Shown piece by piece: positions 32,831 to 43,871 of a DNA stretch of 64,000 bases (position 1 is the stretch's first letter; each line of letters begins with the position of its first letter). Source of the stretch: Lamellibrachia satsuma (Eukaryota; Annelida; Polychaeta; Sabellida; Siboglinidae); NCBI GenBank assembly GCA_033239005.1, contig BSQZ01000005.1, positions 6,785,001 to 6,849,000 of the forward strand, in the 5' to 3' direction. Below the pieces are notes generated by a model, which ran no database searches, had not been told where the DNA came from, and worked only from the letters and a program-made list of their open reading frames with translations. The translations under genes and the position numbers were made by a program.

Positions 32831-35422
32831 ATGGTAGCAGATATTGATCCTCATGTAATAGGCATCACAGAATCATGGGCAAATGAAGATATAGTAGATG
32901 CTGAGTTAGCACTGACAGGCTATGTAATATTTAGGAAGGATAGACGAGAAAGAAGGGGAGGTGGAGTAATTTTGTATATTAAAGAATCTATCCAAGCATA
33001 TGAAATTACACTGAAAAGTGAAGCAGATAGTGTGGAAGCAATTTGGTGTAACATAGTTACCAGGAACTCAACATTAACAATAGGAGTAGTTTATCGTAGT
33101 CCTAACATAGGACAAGAGGAAGATGTAAAATTACAAAAGGCGATAAGGGAAGTGAGCAAGGGAGAATGTGTTATAATGGGTGATTTTAACCATGGCCATA
33201 TACAATGGGAATCATTAGAGAGTGCTGGAGGTGACGACCATCAGTTTCTACTTCTAACACAGGATTGTTTCCTTACTCAACATGTCTTGGAACCAACCAG
33301 AGGTGGGAATGTGTTAGATTTAATTCTGTCTTCTCAAAATGAATTAGTTGACAATGTCAAAGTACACGAACCTTTGGGTTCAAGTGACCATAACCAAATC
33401 CATTTTAATATAAAAGTAAAAACAGGGAATACATATAAAAAACAATGGAGGAGGAACTTCAACAAAGGCAGATATAAAGTGATGAGAACATATCTAGCAA
33501 ATATAGATTGGAATAATTTGCTGAAGAACAAGACAGCAACAGAATGCTGGACTTGTTTAAAATATGAGATTGAGGGCATTATTGAGAAATTTATTCCATT
33601 AAGAAAACAAGGGAAAAGATCCAGGAAAAAACACCTGTCAAAAGAAGCTATTAGAAAAATTGCTCACAAACAGATGCTGTGGAAGGTCTATAAACACACT
33701 GGAAATGTAGAAGACTACACCAACTACAAAGAGGCACTTAACCTAGCTACTACTGAAATTAGAAAATCTAAAAGAACCTTTGAACAAAAATTGGCAGGTA
33801 ATATAAAAAATGACAGCAAGAGTTTCTATGCTTATGTAAGGAGTGAACAGAAAGTTCGAGATAAGGTCGGACCACTGGAAAGCAACAGTAAAAACATAAT
33901 TTCAGATGGGTTCCAAATGGCAGAGGTCCTGAATGAGTATTTCAGCTCAGTTTTTACCACAGAAGATATCAGCTCACTTCCAGTTCCATTGACTAAATTT
34001 GAGGGCAATACATCAGAATATTTAGGGCAGTTATTTGTAACTCCTGAAATGATAGCAAAGAAAATTAAGAAGATGAAAGATAATAAATCACCTGGAGTTG
34101 ATGGGATACTACCAAAACTGCTAAAGGAAATTGTTGATCAAATTAGTACACCACTTGCAAACTTATTTAACTTGTCACTAGAAGAAGGAATAGTTCCTTC
34201 AGAATGGAAAGAAGCAAACATTACGCCGCCGTTTAAGAAGGGATCGAGGAAGAAGCCAGAAAATTACAGACCAGTGAGTTTAACATCAGTTGTATGTAAA
34301 TTACTTGAAACATTAATTAGAGACCACATGGTGGAATTCCTCATAAAACATAAATTAATAAATACATCTCAACATGGATTCCTAAAAGCAAGGTCATGTC
34401 TAACCAATCTCTTATGTTTTTTAGAAGAAATTACAAAGTGGGTAGATCACGGGTCACCAGTGGATGTTGTTTACTTAGATTTTCAGAAGGCTTTCGATAA
34501 AGTGCCACGTCAAAGATTGTTACTTAAACTAAAAGCCCATGGTATAGGCAATGATGTAATCAACTGGATAGAAAAGTGGCTTACACACAGAAGACAGAGA
34601 GTAATAGTAGATGGTAAGATTTCAAACTGGAAATCTGTTTTGAGTGGGGTACCACAGGGATCAGTGTTAGGCCCTATACTGTTTTTAATATATATAAATG
34701 ATTTGGAGGATGACATATCTAGCAAAGTACTCAAATTTGCAGATGACACAAAAGTATTCAGAAAGGTTACTAATGATACAGATAAACAAAATTTACAGGA
34801 TGATCTAGAAAAATTAGTTAAATGGTCAGAAAAATGGCAAATGTTATTCAATTTTGGGAAGTGTAAATGTATACACATAGGACATGGGAATATGGACGAG
34901 GAATATAAAATGGGGGATGCTGTACTAGGTAGAACCACACAAGAAAAGGATTTAGGAGTAACATTTAATGCTGACATGAAAGTTTCAGAGCAATGTGGGA
35001 TTGCTGCTTCGAAAGGAAATCAAATTCTAGGCCAAATTAGGAGAACTATCACGTATAAGGAGAAACATCTAATTGTACCCCTGTACAAAGCAATAATTAG
35101 ACCACATTTGGAATATTGTATTCAAGCATGGAGGCCATATCGTAAAAAAGACATAGATAAGCTAGAACGAATACAACGAAGAGCAACCAAAATGATTCCA
35201 GAATTGAGAGACCTTAGTTATGAAAGTCGCTTATTACAATGTATTTTGACAACACTAGAGACCAGGAGACTGAGAGGAGACCAAATAGAAGTGTTTAAAA
35301 TAGTGAACGGTTATGATGATGGTGATAGGAATATGTTCTTCAAACTTAAAGAAGGCAGTAGAACCAGAGGACACAAAGCAGCATTAGTTAAGGAGCAGTG
35401 TATGTTGGACATGAGAAAGTAA
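32831..35422 (+). CDS. CR1-C ORF2: AP-type endonuclease + reverse transcriptase
   Basis: 863 codons from the first ATG. The APE-like endonuclease shows GITESWAN (Glu), VYRSPN, MGDFNHGHIQWE (Asp/Asn) and SSDHNQIHF (Asp-His). The RT shows KSPGVDGILPKLLKE, NYRPVSLTSV, VYLDFQKAFDKVPRQR, SGVPQGSVLGPILFLIYIND and the catalytic KFADDTKVF. It nicks target DNA and copies the element RNA by target-primed reverse transcription. The endonuclease's first strand (LKCVCLNARSIVNKKSEL) lies upstream of the ATG, in a frame open back to the end of ORF1. The ORF ends at a TAA (MRK*) about 47 codons earlier than in other copies; copy A shares that stop. The catalytic residues are intact. Confidence 0.92.
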   Translation: MVADIDPHVIGITESWANEDIVDAELALTGYVIFRKDRRERRGGGVILYIKESIQAYEITLKSEADSVEAIWCNIVTRNSTLTIGVVYRSPNIGQEEDVKLQKAIREVSKGECVIMGDFNHGHIQWESLESAGGDDHQFLLLTQDCFLTQHVLEPTRGGNVLDLILSSQNELVDNVKVHEPLGSSDHNQIHFNIKVKTGNTYKKQWRRNFNKGRYKVMRTYLANIDWNNLLKNKTATECWTCLKYEIEGIIEKFIPLRKQGKRSRKKHLSKEAIRKIAHKQMLWKVYKHTGNVEDYTNYKEALNLATTEIRKSKRTFEQKLAGNIKNDSKSFYAYVRSEQKVRDKVGPLESNSKNIISDGFQMAEVLNEYFSSVFTTEDISSLPVPLTKFEGNTSEYLGQLFVTPEMIAKKIKKMKDNKSPGVDGILPKLLKEIVDQISTPLANLFNLSLEEGIVPSEWKEANITPPFKKGSRKKPENYRPVSLTSVVCKLLETLIRDHMVEFLIKHKLINTSQHGFLKARSCLTNLLCFLEEITKWVDHGSPVDVVYLDFQKAFDKVPRQRLLLKLKAHGIGNDVINWIEKWLTHRRQRVIVDGKISNWKSVLSGVPQGSVLGPILFLIYINDLEDDISSKVLKFADDTKVFRKVTNDTDKQNLQDDLEKLVKWSEKWQMLFNFGKCKCIHIGHGNMDEEYKMGDAVLGRTTQEKDLGVTFNADMKVSEQCGIAASKGNQILGQIRRTITYKEKHLIVPLYKAIIRPHLEYCIQAWRPYRKKDIDKLERIQRRATKMIPELRDLSYESRLLQCILTTLETRRLRGDQIEVFKIVNGYDDGDRNMFFKLKEGSRTRGHKAALVKEQCMLDMRK

Positions 35423-35594
35423 TCTTTCTCACAGAGGGTGATAAATGAATGGAACAAACTGCCAAATGATTGTGTTAATGCTAGTAGTGTGAATATGTTT
35501 AAAAATAGAATTGACAGATATTTGATAAGGGTGGGCTACACATAGATGAGAAAATTGTTGGACTCTCGATAAGCCAATGGCTTCCTTGTCCACT

Positions 35595-36188
35595 TGCCAT
35601 CACGTATAAGGAGAAACATCTAATTGTACCCCTGTACAAAGCAATAATTAGACCACATTTGGAATATTGTATTCAAGCATGGAGGCCATATCGTAAAAAA
35701 GACATAGATAAGCTAGAACGAATACAACGAAGAGCAACTAAGATGATTCCAGAATTAAGAGACCTTAGTTACGAAAGTCGCTTATTACAATGTGGTTTGA
35801 CAACACTAGAGACCAGGAGACTAAGAGGAGACCAAATAGAAGTGTTTAAAATAGTGAACGGTTATGAGGATGTTGATAGGAATATGTTCTTCAAACTTAA
35901 AGAAGGCAGTAGAACTAGAGGACACAAAGCAGCATTAGTTAAGGAGCAGTGTATGTTGGACATGAGAAAGTACTCATTCTCACAGAGGGTGATAAATGAA
36001 TGGAACAAACTGCCAAACGATTGTGTTAATGCTAGTAGTGTGAATATGTTTAAAAATAGAATTGACAGATATCTGATAAGGGCGGGCTACACATAGATGA
36101 GAAAATTGTTGGACTCTCGATAAGCCAATGGCTTCCTTGTCCACTTGCCATCTGGAACTTGTTGTTCGTGATGGCAATCTTGTTAAAT
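35595..36188 (+). mobile_element. Second CR1 3' piece fused to copy C
   Basis: Directly after CTTGCCAT of copy C the sequence jumps to ATCACGTATAAGGAGAAACA, which is 35,049 of copy C, and runs to the 3' end at 36,188. The shared ATCACG at both sites is the junction microhomology. This piece has the uninterrupted C-terminus (KYSFSQRVINEWNKLPNDCV...) absent from copy C, and small differences, so it is from another template and not a simple slippage copy. Confidence 0.9.
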
Positions 36189-36325
36189 CTTGTTAAATTA
36201 GCTGGATTGAAAAGAAATGACTATGTAAGTAAAATCGAAAACAATTGTTAACTATTGAGAACAGTGATGACAAGAAAGCTTCAGTACTTTGGCCACCTTA
36301 CAAGGAACAAGATGTTTGATTTTTA
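36189..36325 (+). pseudogene. LINE RT C-terminal scrap
   Basis: Broken frames read SWIEKK...K, then LLRTVMTRKLQYFGHLTRNK. The RKLQYFGHL(I/T)R phrase is widespread at the C-terminus of another LINE group. It abuts the CR1 3' end on one side and the GC tract on the other. Confidence 0.6.
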
Positions 36326-36383
36326 CATGTATGGTGCTAGTGGATGCAGACAGTCCGTTTGGTGGACGAGAAACTGAGAACAA

Positions 36384-36881
36384 GGGCGGGCGGGGCGGGC
36401 GGGCGGGCGGGCCGGCGGCGGGCGGGCGGGCGGGCGGGCGGGCGGGCGGGCGGGCGGGCGGGCGGGCGGGCGGGCGGGCGGGCGGGCGGGCGGGCGGGCG
36501 GGCGGGCGGGCGGGCGGGCGGGCGGGCGGGCGGGCGGGCGGGCGGGCGGGCGGGCGGGCGGGCGGGCGGGCGGGCGGGCGGGCGGGCGGGCGGGCGGGCG
36601 GGCGGGCGGGCGGGCGGGCGGGCGGGCGGGCGGGCGGGCGGGCGGGCGGGCGGGCGGGCGGGCGGGCGGGCGGGCGGGCGGGCGGGCGGGCGGGCGGGCG
36701 GGCGGGCGGGCGGGCGGGCGGGCGGGCGGGCGGGCGGGCGGGCGGGGCGGGCGGGCGGGCGGGCGGGCGGGCGGGCGGGCGGGCGGGCGGGCGGGCGGGC
36801 GGGCGGGCGGGCGGGCGGGCGGGCGGGCGGGCGGGCGGGCGGGCGGGCGGGCGGGCGGGCGGGCGGGCGGGCGGGCGGGCG
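36384..36881. repeat. (GGGC)n tetranucleotide tract, about 500 bp
   Basis: Nearly pure GGGC repeats, with imperfect units near the left end (GGCCGGCGGC) and a GGGGC phase slip near 36,744. It gives spurious frames of Gly-Arg-Ala or Pro-Ala-Arg on every strand; none is a gene. One strand can form stacked G-quadruplexes. The GC level contrasts sharply with the AT-rich surroundings. Confidence 0.97.
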
Positions 36882-37298
36882 ACCCACAAACATTCGATTT
36901 ATCAAATGCACAATCAAATGTACGTAATTATTTGAATAATTATTTGAATAATTATTGTTGTTAGATTCACTTCCACATACCATTAAAAAAAGTTCTCCGA
37001 AGTGAGCAGTACTTTCAGAAGATTATGAAATCGTTGTCTGACCTGTGATTCCACTTTCACCCCGTGCTCCTTAAAAAGTGCTCTGTATGTTAAATTTCCA
37101 ATGCCAGAGCTGTTGTTTATACAACATGAAAATACCAACTGGTCTGTAAGATTATGGCTTCAGAGATTACCTGTTCATTGAAACAAGGCGTGTGGCATGA
37201 TTATGCAATAATTGTACCCACCCATGATGTTTTCGCTTTTGTCATGGTACATTATATTAAAAGGGGTATCAACGTAATGGGACCGTCCACGACACGTT

Positions 37299-37613
37299 TG
37301 ACATTACTGCGGTCGAACGTATTCAGCTGGCTGTGAGATCATGCGACCGACGGCCACATCAGTTATCGTTCTATTCAACGCAGCAGTACTGTACGTCCAG
37401 CCGACCGTTCAACTGTCTTCCCCGTGTGCGACATCAGAGCGTCCGCGTCAGCCGTCGTCACGAAACGTCGCCGTCTCCACGATCTATTGACATCTGGCGT
37501 AGTATCGTCCAGCCGACAACAACCTCGACATCACTGCGGTCGAACGTATTCAGCTGGCGGTGAGATCATTCAACCCACGGCCGCATCAGTTATCGTTCTA
37601 TTCAACGCAGCGG
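37299..37613. repeat. Pair of ~88-bp direct repeats, 227 bp apart
   Basis: CACTGCGGTCGAACGTATTC...ATCAGTTATCGTTCTATTCA + ACGCAGC occurs at 37,306 and 37,532 with few changes. The unit is less AT-rich than its surroundings. Several frames are open across it (ITAVERIQLAVRS in one), but I recognise none. Confidence 0.8.
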
Positions 37614-38039
37614 AATGACGCGAAGGGTATTGTTGACTTTGTGCATCGTAAGGCACGCTTCTGTGACTATTTTGTTTTTCGGTATATTGTATTATAAGTG
37701 TGAAATACGTCTTTCTGCTTTTGACGAATTTATTAACACTGATGTCCGTGGTACGGTCTTGAAGTTCTAATATATCAGTATTGGTGCTGAATGGTAATGG
37801 CTTTTGTTTTGGTAACTTGCTTGATTTTTTTCGATGTTGTTATTAATCCTTTCCCAGTGCATCCTTCTTGTCAAGGGTTATATTTATTTAGTCAAGAAGA
37901 ATACGTCATTTATATATAACAACAATCTGGTAAAATGGATATATATATAATTGGTTGATTCTATAATTTTCCAAAGTGTGTGTTTGTGATCTGTGTCATT
38001 GAAGCAGTTCTAGTTAACTTGATTATTTGTGTGATACAG

Positions 38040-38233
38040 GATGAAGAACTCTGCACGCTGGCATCTCTTGTGGTGTCTGACGGAGGTGATAGGTCAGGTG
38101 GTCCTCAATGCCAAGGAGCTCAACGCTGTCCAGGAGAACTGTAACATGATGGTGGCCGCCGCCTTCCACTCCATCATCCAGTTGTGGAACGTCATGATCA
38201 GCAATGATGGCGGCCTCGTCACGCGTGAGATAG
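38040..38233 (+). CDS. Unrecognised gene, exon 1 of 4 seen
   Basis: Acceptor gtgtgatacag before 38,040 and donor gatag|gtcagt after 38,233; 194 nt, phase 2 to 1. It encodes MKNSARWHLLWCLTEV..., then VVLNAKELNAVQENCNMMVA and HSIIQLWNVMISNDGGLVTR. The helix-like VVLNAKEL block is the best conserved part, as shown by the decayed copy at 31,640. The next three exons all use phase 1 joins, as is common for extracellular modules. I do not recognise the family. Confidence 0.5.
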
Positions 38234-38545
38234 GTCAGTCAGTGAGATAGGTCTGTCAGGAGAAAAGGGCTTTGAGGAGAATCCTGTCACTGTCATGGGC
38301 ACCGGGTGTTTAATGCTGCACCATAGTCACACAACACCATGCTTGTAGAGGGATGCTAAAAGTTGGCAAACTTTGTATTGAAATGTTGTTTCTCATAAGC
38401 ATTGTATACACTATTTATGAAAATATTGATCACATCATTGAATTTATTAAATATAACTATTTACCAAGCTAATGGTGCTCTTCCTTCTTGTTCACCGCTT
38501 TATAGGGGTGAGGGTCAGGTGAAACATTCACCCTTCTTTTGTCCA

Positions 38546-39300
38546 ACCTCTTTGTTCTTTTTATTCGACGAACCAAGTTGTTCTCACAAACTTGCAGCTG
38601 CAATTGTTGATGTTATGTCAACGCCATTGTCTCCAGACCATAGAGGCATGCCGGTGCAACACGCTCACTCAGGACTTTCCCTTTCAGCATTTTTAAAACG
38701 TTTCTCTCCAACATGACTCACTCTACGTTTCTCCAAGCATTCGCTCCCGCTTGTATGCGACGTCTCACTTCTACCTCTGAATGCCCATCCTCCGTAACCT
38801 TTCATCTAAGGTACACTAAGACATCCACTTGCTTGATCTCCTCACCTTCCAAACTGATGGTCAGCTCCTCTCTCTGGTGTACAACGCATGTCCGTGCTTC
38901 ATGAACACCCCCTTCCATTCCTCCAACGCTTCCTGTAGTTGTTTGTTCTCTGCTATTTTGGCCAAGTCGTCTGCATACACCATCTTCCTGAGAAGGTCCA
39001 CAAATCCCACTGCCATTCTCCCTTGCATCTCCAACAATTTCTCTACCAGCTGCCTTAATGCAAACATCCCATCAGTCTTTCCTTTTCCTTTTCTGAATGC
39101 CTGTTGTTCTTCCCCGAATTCTTGCTCTACAAGAACTTAAGTTTTTATCTACTCTCCTTCTGATCCTCCCATCCAGGGTCCTCTCTAGCAGCTTTATGAT
39201 GTGACTTAGAAATGCGATGCCTCTGTATTTCCCAGGTCTTGCGCATCTCCCTTCTTCTACAATATTGGGACAATTAGCCCTGTTCGCTACTCGTCTGGTA
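38546..39300 (-). pseudogene. LINE reverse transcriptase fragment with internal deletion
   Basis: Reading leftward on the minus strand: KYRGIAFLSHIIKLLERTLD, DGMFALRQLVEKLLEMQGRM and AVGFVDL, then directly RKMVYADDLAKIAENKQLQE (the YADD active site) and EEWKGVFMKHG. It continues with ELTISLEGEEIKQVD and RRRIQAGANAW, and ends in ENNLVRRIKR. The part between FVDL and RKMVYADD, about 60 residues in relatives, is deleted. The phrasing is that of a LINE RT widespread in fish and marine invertebrates, and not of the CR1 copies here. Several frameshifts. It overlaps the segment duplicated at 31.9 kb. Confidence 0.72.
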
Positions 39301-39731
39301 CGTTACCTTTCCTCATACATGTATTCACTACAGACAGACAAACATACACTTCTTTATAGGTTAGATAGAGTACACATAATATGTAGTTTTCAATGTCTGC
39401 ATACACATATTGAAAACTAAAGCTGATTGAGTATTATTGTCTATGCATCCTACCTACACAAATGCAGAAGTTCCCGCTGAATATGAAGGGCAGAGACCAT
39501 AGTGGGGACAGTATCACACCCCTCAGTGTCTATATCACCCCAAAACAATCTCCCTGCTTGCTACATTTGACTAGAATGTTTAAACTAAAGTTATGAATAC
39601 TGACTAATTCATAGAAACTGCACTTAAGACGTCTCATTTAGATGTGTTGATTATATTTGTTACGCTAATGTGCAAGTTGCTCCTGTGAAGCAGGGCAGTT
39701 TAGGCATTGTACGTTGCTTGACTGTTTTCAG

Positions 39732-39890
39732 CCCTGAGTGGGAAATGGATTGAGATAGGCTACTGGATAATTTCGGGAGCTGTGCAGAACCAAGAGTCAG
39801 TGGGACAGGGCCCACAGCTCTTCCAGGCATTCACCTTACACACCAATCCCATCACCAAGGTGATGTTGTCAGCGAAGCATCTCGTCCCTG
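39732..39890 (+). CDS. Unrecognised gene, exon 2
   Basis: Acceptor gactgttttcag before 39,732 and donor cctg|gtaggt after 39,890; 159 nt, phase 1 to 1. It reads [20 protein letters not shown], then [20 protein letters not shown] and [12 protein letters not shown]. Alternating hydrophobic residues suggest beta-strands of an extracellular domain. Joins in phase on both sides. No family recognised. Confidence 0.5.
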
Positions 39891-40190
39891 GTAGGTCCAA
39901 TTCCCAGGTATAATTCTGGGGAAAATATTCAAATATACCTGGAAAAGCTTTGTTTTATGCTGGTGACCATGTCACGTTTATGGCATGATTTTCAGTGGGC
40001 CATATACTACTACATGACATCCACAGTTATATAAAATATACAAGTAAAAGCTTGGTTTTCTTTTCAAGTAATCCAAATTGAAGCATTGATTATGACCATA
40101 TCAGCTTTCTTTTGATACGACGCGGCTTATCAGTAAAAGGTGCTTGAATAAAGGAAAGTTAATCACTGTAGCTCACTGCTGTTTTTGCAG

Positions 40191-40346
40191 TGTGCTCTGA
40201 GTATAACCAAGTACATACGTGGAACGTGACCTGATTCCTTGCCATGACCAGCGCACAGCCCGGCTCAGTGGCATTGGCATCATTCAAGGTTATCTCCATA
40301 GAGAGGGTGGAACCACACCTTCAGTATATCCACAGTAACAACTTTG
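40191..40346 (+). pseudogene. Unrecognised gene, exon 3 (in-frame TGA)
   Basis: Acceptor ctgtttttgcag before 40,191 and donor tttg|gtaagt after 40,346; 156 nt, phase 1 to 1. The only frame that fits the neighbours reads CSEYNQVHTWNVT, a TGA at 40,232-40,234, then FLAMTSAQPGSVALASFKVI and SIERVEPHLQYIHSNNF. Apart from that one codon the exon is intact. A nonsense variant, an assembly error, or a non-expressed gene copy are all possible. Confidence 0.45.
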
Positions 40347-41790
40347 GTAAGTCACATTGACAGGATCTAGAATTACAAGAATTAGATATTTCAGTAAATT
40401 AGAATATATTCGGTTACGAAATAAAAAAAAAATTTGCCTTTACCTTCCACTGTGCTGCGCTAGAAAGTGATGTCCGTGTCGAAATTTGGATAACTATAGT
40501 TGTTGTTCCTGCTGTTTTATTGGAAAACTGGGAACCCCTTTTTCTGAGACAGGACCCGCTCGTTATGTGAAGACGAATGCTTTTATCTAGGAAAAGAAAT
40601 CAAATTCACATTCGAGGAGCCACCTTAACATGTTTATTTAATCAAGTTACTGGGCCAGCAAATTGCATTTTTTACTGATGTGATAATAATTTACTATCAA
40701 CTAACCGTAATTCAATTATAGGCTTTCATATGCAAACACAGCCGCAATCCACCTCGGAAAGTGGACAATTTGCAGACATTCTGTGTGTAATGCAGTAGCA
40801 GAATAATATCCAATATATACTTATGAAGAGATACTGTCTCATAAACAGTATTTCTGGAATATTGTCCGTGGAGTTAATGATGAGATATTGTCCAGATAAT
40901 ATTGGTAGGGATACAATCATAAGGGTCAGCGAACATACCATGACTCGTGCAACTCTTTTGCGCACCGCCGCATTCGGGGGATTGTTTTTGGAATTACATG
41001 CATCCTGCTTATATAGAGTACGATAATTTATTAGTCTTTTCTCAATTGTATCACCTGTAAACAAAGGAAAGAGGCATTTGTTGTAATTTTACAATGACAC
41101 TAAACATTCAAACACTACCACACCCAGACTCTGTGCAAATATGCGCATTGAACAATTTTATAACATTTCAACACTTTATGAATGGGAAGGTATATTTTAT
41201 TTGCAAACTCCATTTTCACTTGACAACTATTATAGCCTGTGTACTATAATAATATTTGCATGTGTGTTTGTATGTATTATTATTCAGGCAATGTTTCGAC
41301 CATATTTATATGGACGAACCAATGTGGTACATAACTCCGTATGTTATACATAGTTGGGCAACCTAAACTGACTTTACCAAGAACCGTCAGGGCGATCAGG
41401 GCGAAATGCCCCAGGTATATGAGTGGCTGTCTTGCCCCAGGGTGCACCAGTATGGCTTTTGGGGTATGCTTCCTGCTGCAAATGTTCATCCTTCCATGGT
41501 CGTCGGTCGGCATACTGCTTCGAATGTTCATCCTATCATTCCACCACGATTCAACATATGTGTTGCTCATTTACATGTTGGTATTATTCTTACGTAATAT
41601 AGCTATCTGTAATATAAATGTAATGTTTGGTCGAGTTAGAATTATATATTTTTTAAATGCAACCATTGGTTGATTCAGACAGAAAAGGACACATTTAACT
41701 AGACAGTTTTTCTTAAATCTATGTGTAACAAGATATTTGTAAATTTAGATTTTAACATATTCACATGGCCTGCATTAAAAGAAACTGTAG

Positions 41791-41967
41791 GTAATCTGTC
41801 CCATTCATTTATTGGCCTTAGGGAGGTTGAAATGACAACTTCTGTGTATATCACTCCATACACAATGGTTCAGCCGTGGACTCCATCTCTCGTGAGTAGG
41901 ACATCACCACGAAGAAATGAGTTGGTTTTTGTGCATCCATCAGCTGTGATGTTCCCAGAGGCATATG
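41791..41967 (+). CDS. Unrecognised gene, exon 4
   Basis: Acceptor gaaactgtag before 41,791 and donor tatg|gtaagt after 41,967; 177 nt, phase 1 to 1. It reads GNLSHSFIGLREVEMTTSVY, then ITPYTMVQPWTPSLVSRTSP and RRNELVFVHPSAVMFPEAYG. NLS gives an N-glycosylation sequon. In phase with the previous exon; downstream exons may be those at 56.6 and 57.4 kb, beyond the retrotransposon cluster, but that link is weak. Confidence 0.5.
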
Positions 41968-42739
41968 GTAAGTGAGCAAGGAATAAATAATTAGATTTTA
42001 TTAATTTATTCTGTTCTGTGATCATGCGCGGGAGTTTCCGTAGCTAATTTTAGGGGGAAATTAATGAATTCGGTTTTGCTATAATTGATGAAACCATGCC
42101 AAAGACATATCACGTTCCTTCTATTCGTATTTTAGCACCTTTGTTTTTAAAGACCTCTGTCCATATATACAGATTATTGGCGGTTTAATGTATAGTCTCT
42201 GAATCCCGCTGAGCCACAAAAATTGCATGGTAATTAGACTGAATTAATATTACACAATTAATTGTTTCAATACTATGAGGGAAAGTGAATTTTGACAAAC
42301 GTTTACCCGGTACGTGAAAACACCCACATACAAATGTATTTATTATTAATTTCGTTAACTTTAAATAATGTCAAAATTATAACTTATGTTTGTTTGTTTG
42401 TGCAGTCGGGGTTCTAACAAAATGAAGTCATTGCCACATGGTTCCTCTTGGAAGTGTTTAAGGACAATCAGTGCGGACAGTACTGGTGACACAGCAAATG
42501 ATAAAGACTGAATTTATACCATTCAGTGATCCATGCAGACTTGAGCGTATCCAGACACTGGGTAGTGGGTCCAAGCAGTGTATAGAAAGGGACCATTTCA
42601 TTGCTGAGGCTATATGCCACATTTGATACATTGGTCAAAGGACAACTTATTAAAAGCATGTCAATGTGGTGTGGCATAACTGGCACAGAGCTGGTTCTCA
42701 TCATATTTAACTGGTATATACAAAAGAATGAAGATAGCG

Positions 42740-43015
42740 AATTGTTTCTCAGCTGCACTCCCTACTTCACGTAGTGTTCCTCAGGGTGTTTCACTCTCTA
42801 CGCTACTCTACTTGGATCATTTATCCAACGTCACAACTTGGGTCACCAAGTGTATGCAAATAAATCACATACCTATGCTATTTTGTCTACACGAGATACA
42901 AATCACTTCCAAAACTAGCTCAGGGATCGTCTCCACAAAATCTTCCATTGGATGACAGAGACCTCATTAAAGTTAAATGCAAGTAAATCCGAATTTGTTA
43001 TTATGATTAGGTGTG
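42740..43015 (+). pseudogene. Decayed LINE RT fragment
   Basis: Broken frames give SVPQGVSLSTLLYLDHLSNV (equivalent to the usual VPQGSVLGPLLF...PLSNVI), then QLRDRLHKIFHWMTETSLKL and NASKSEFVIM. The WMT...LKLNxxKSEF phrase occurs in L2/jockey-like RTs. The FADD active site is lost in the broken middle. Confidence 0.55.
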
Positions 43016-43871
43016 CACAATGTGTTGCAAGACGTTTCCTTATGTGTCAGTCTTTAGATTGCATGTAGAGAAGCACAGTAAAATCAAAACGTGTGGAAAA
43101 CATTAGCTTAACAGTGTGACCTAGCTGTTCTTCGAAGAGAACAAATTAGCATGTGTGCTGGAGTACCATAAAACACTAACATTATATAGCCCATTTGCAT
43201 TGGGAGTAACGTAGAGTGATTTAATGAAAGCATAGAGTTACTAAAATGCAAGGAAGGACATCAACATAATAATTTACATGTAATTGATTAAGGATTGACA
43301 GACGTTTGGTACGATGACAATAAAACTGATGCCGATTGATCAACTAATGCGAATCGAGAATAATAAACTGAATCTGAATATGTAATGATCGATATTCTTT
43401 TGTTTAAAAAATAAGAGACCAATGACGTGAGTGACACTTAGCCATTATCAGCCATCTGGTTGCACCTCCTATCGGTCGGTGGAGAGACCAATCCACAATC
43501 ACCGAGTCTCTTATAGTTGCGTATCGAGCAGCCCTCAGGGGAGAGAGTTGTCGGCCCCCAGACCATTGTAGTTCTCCACCCAAACTACTGACAATCCCTA
43601 TGTGTTGAGCTAGCAACCTCTTACAACAACACGTCTACCCGTTTATATAGTACGTACACCCTCTTTAGGTGAATTTATGGTGTGAACTCTTGAAACATGT
43701 TCATTTTACATTTATCTGACATAACATCCACTAATTAAACAATTTAGTTAATTAGAATGTTTCTTATATGCATAGTTCATGTAGTAATGGAGCAAAGTGT
43801 ATAACATGCATAAATAATATTACTAGTCTATGCTATTGTTATTCATTTATGCAGATTTATTGGTGGAAATT

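Larger units (their letters stand above)
32010..35600 (+). mobile_element. CR1-like LINE copy C, near complete
   Basis: It contains most of ORF1 (esterase), an intact endonuclease + RT ORF2 and the 3' UTR down to CTTCCTTGTCCACTTGCCAT. The 5' end falls inside ORF1's N-terminal region, so it is slightly 5' truncated. At its 3' side a second CR1 3' piece follows directly (35,595-36,188). It inserted into a decayed LINE fragment that itself lies in a segmental duplication. Confidence 0.92.

Noticed and set aside
36252..36983. Long open frames of (PPAR)n and (GGRA)n
   Set aside because: They are the trivial translation of the GGGC repeat on either strand, with no start context or homology.
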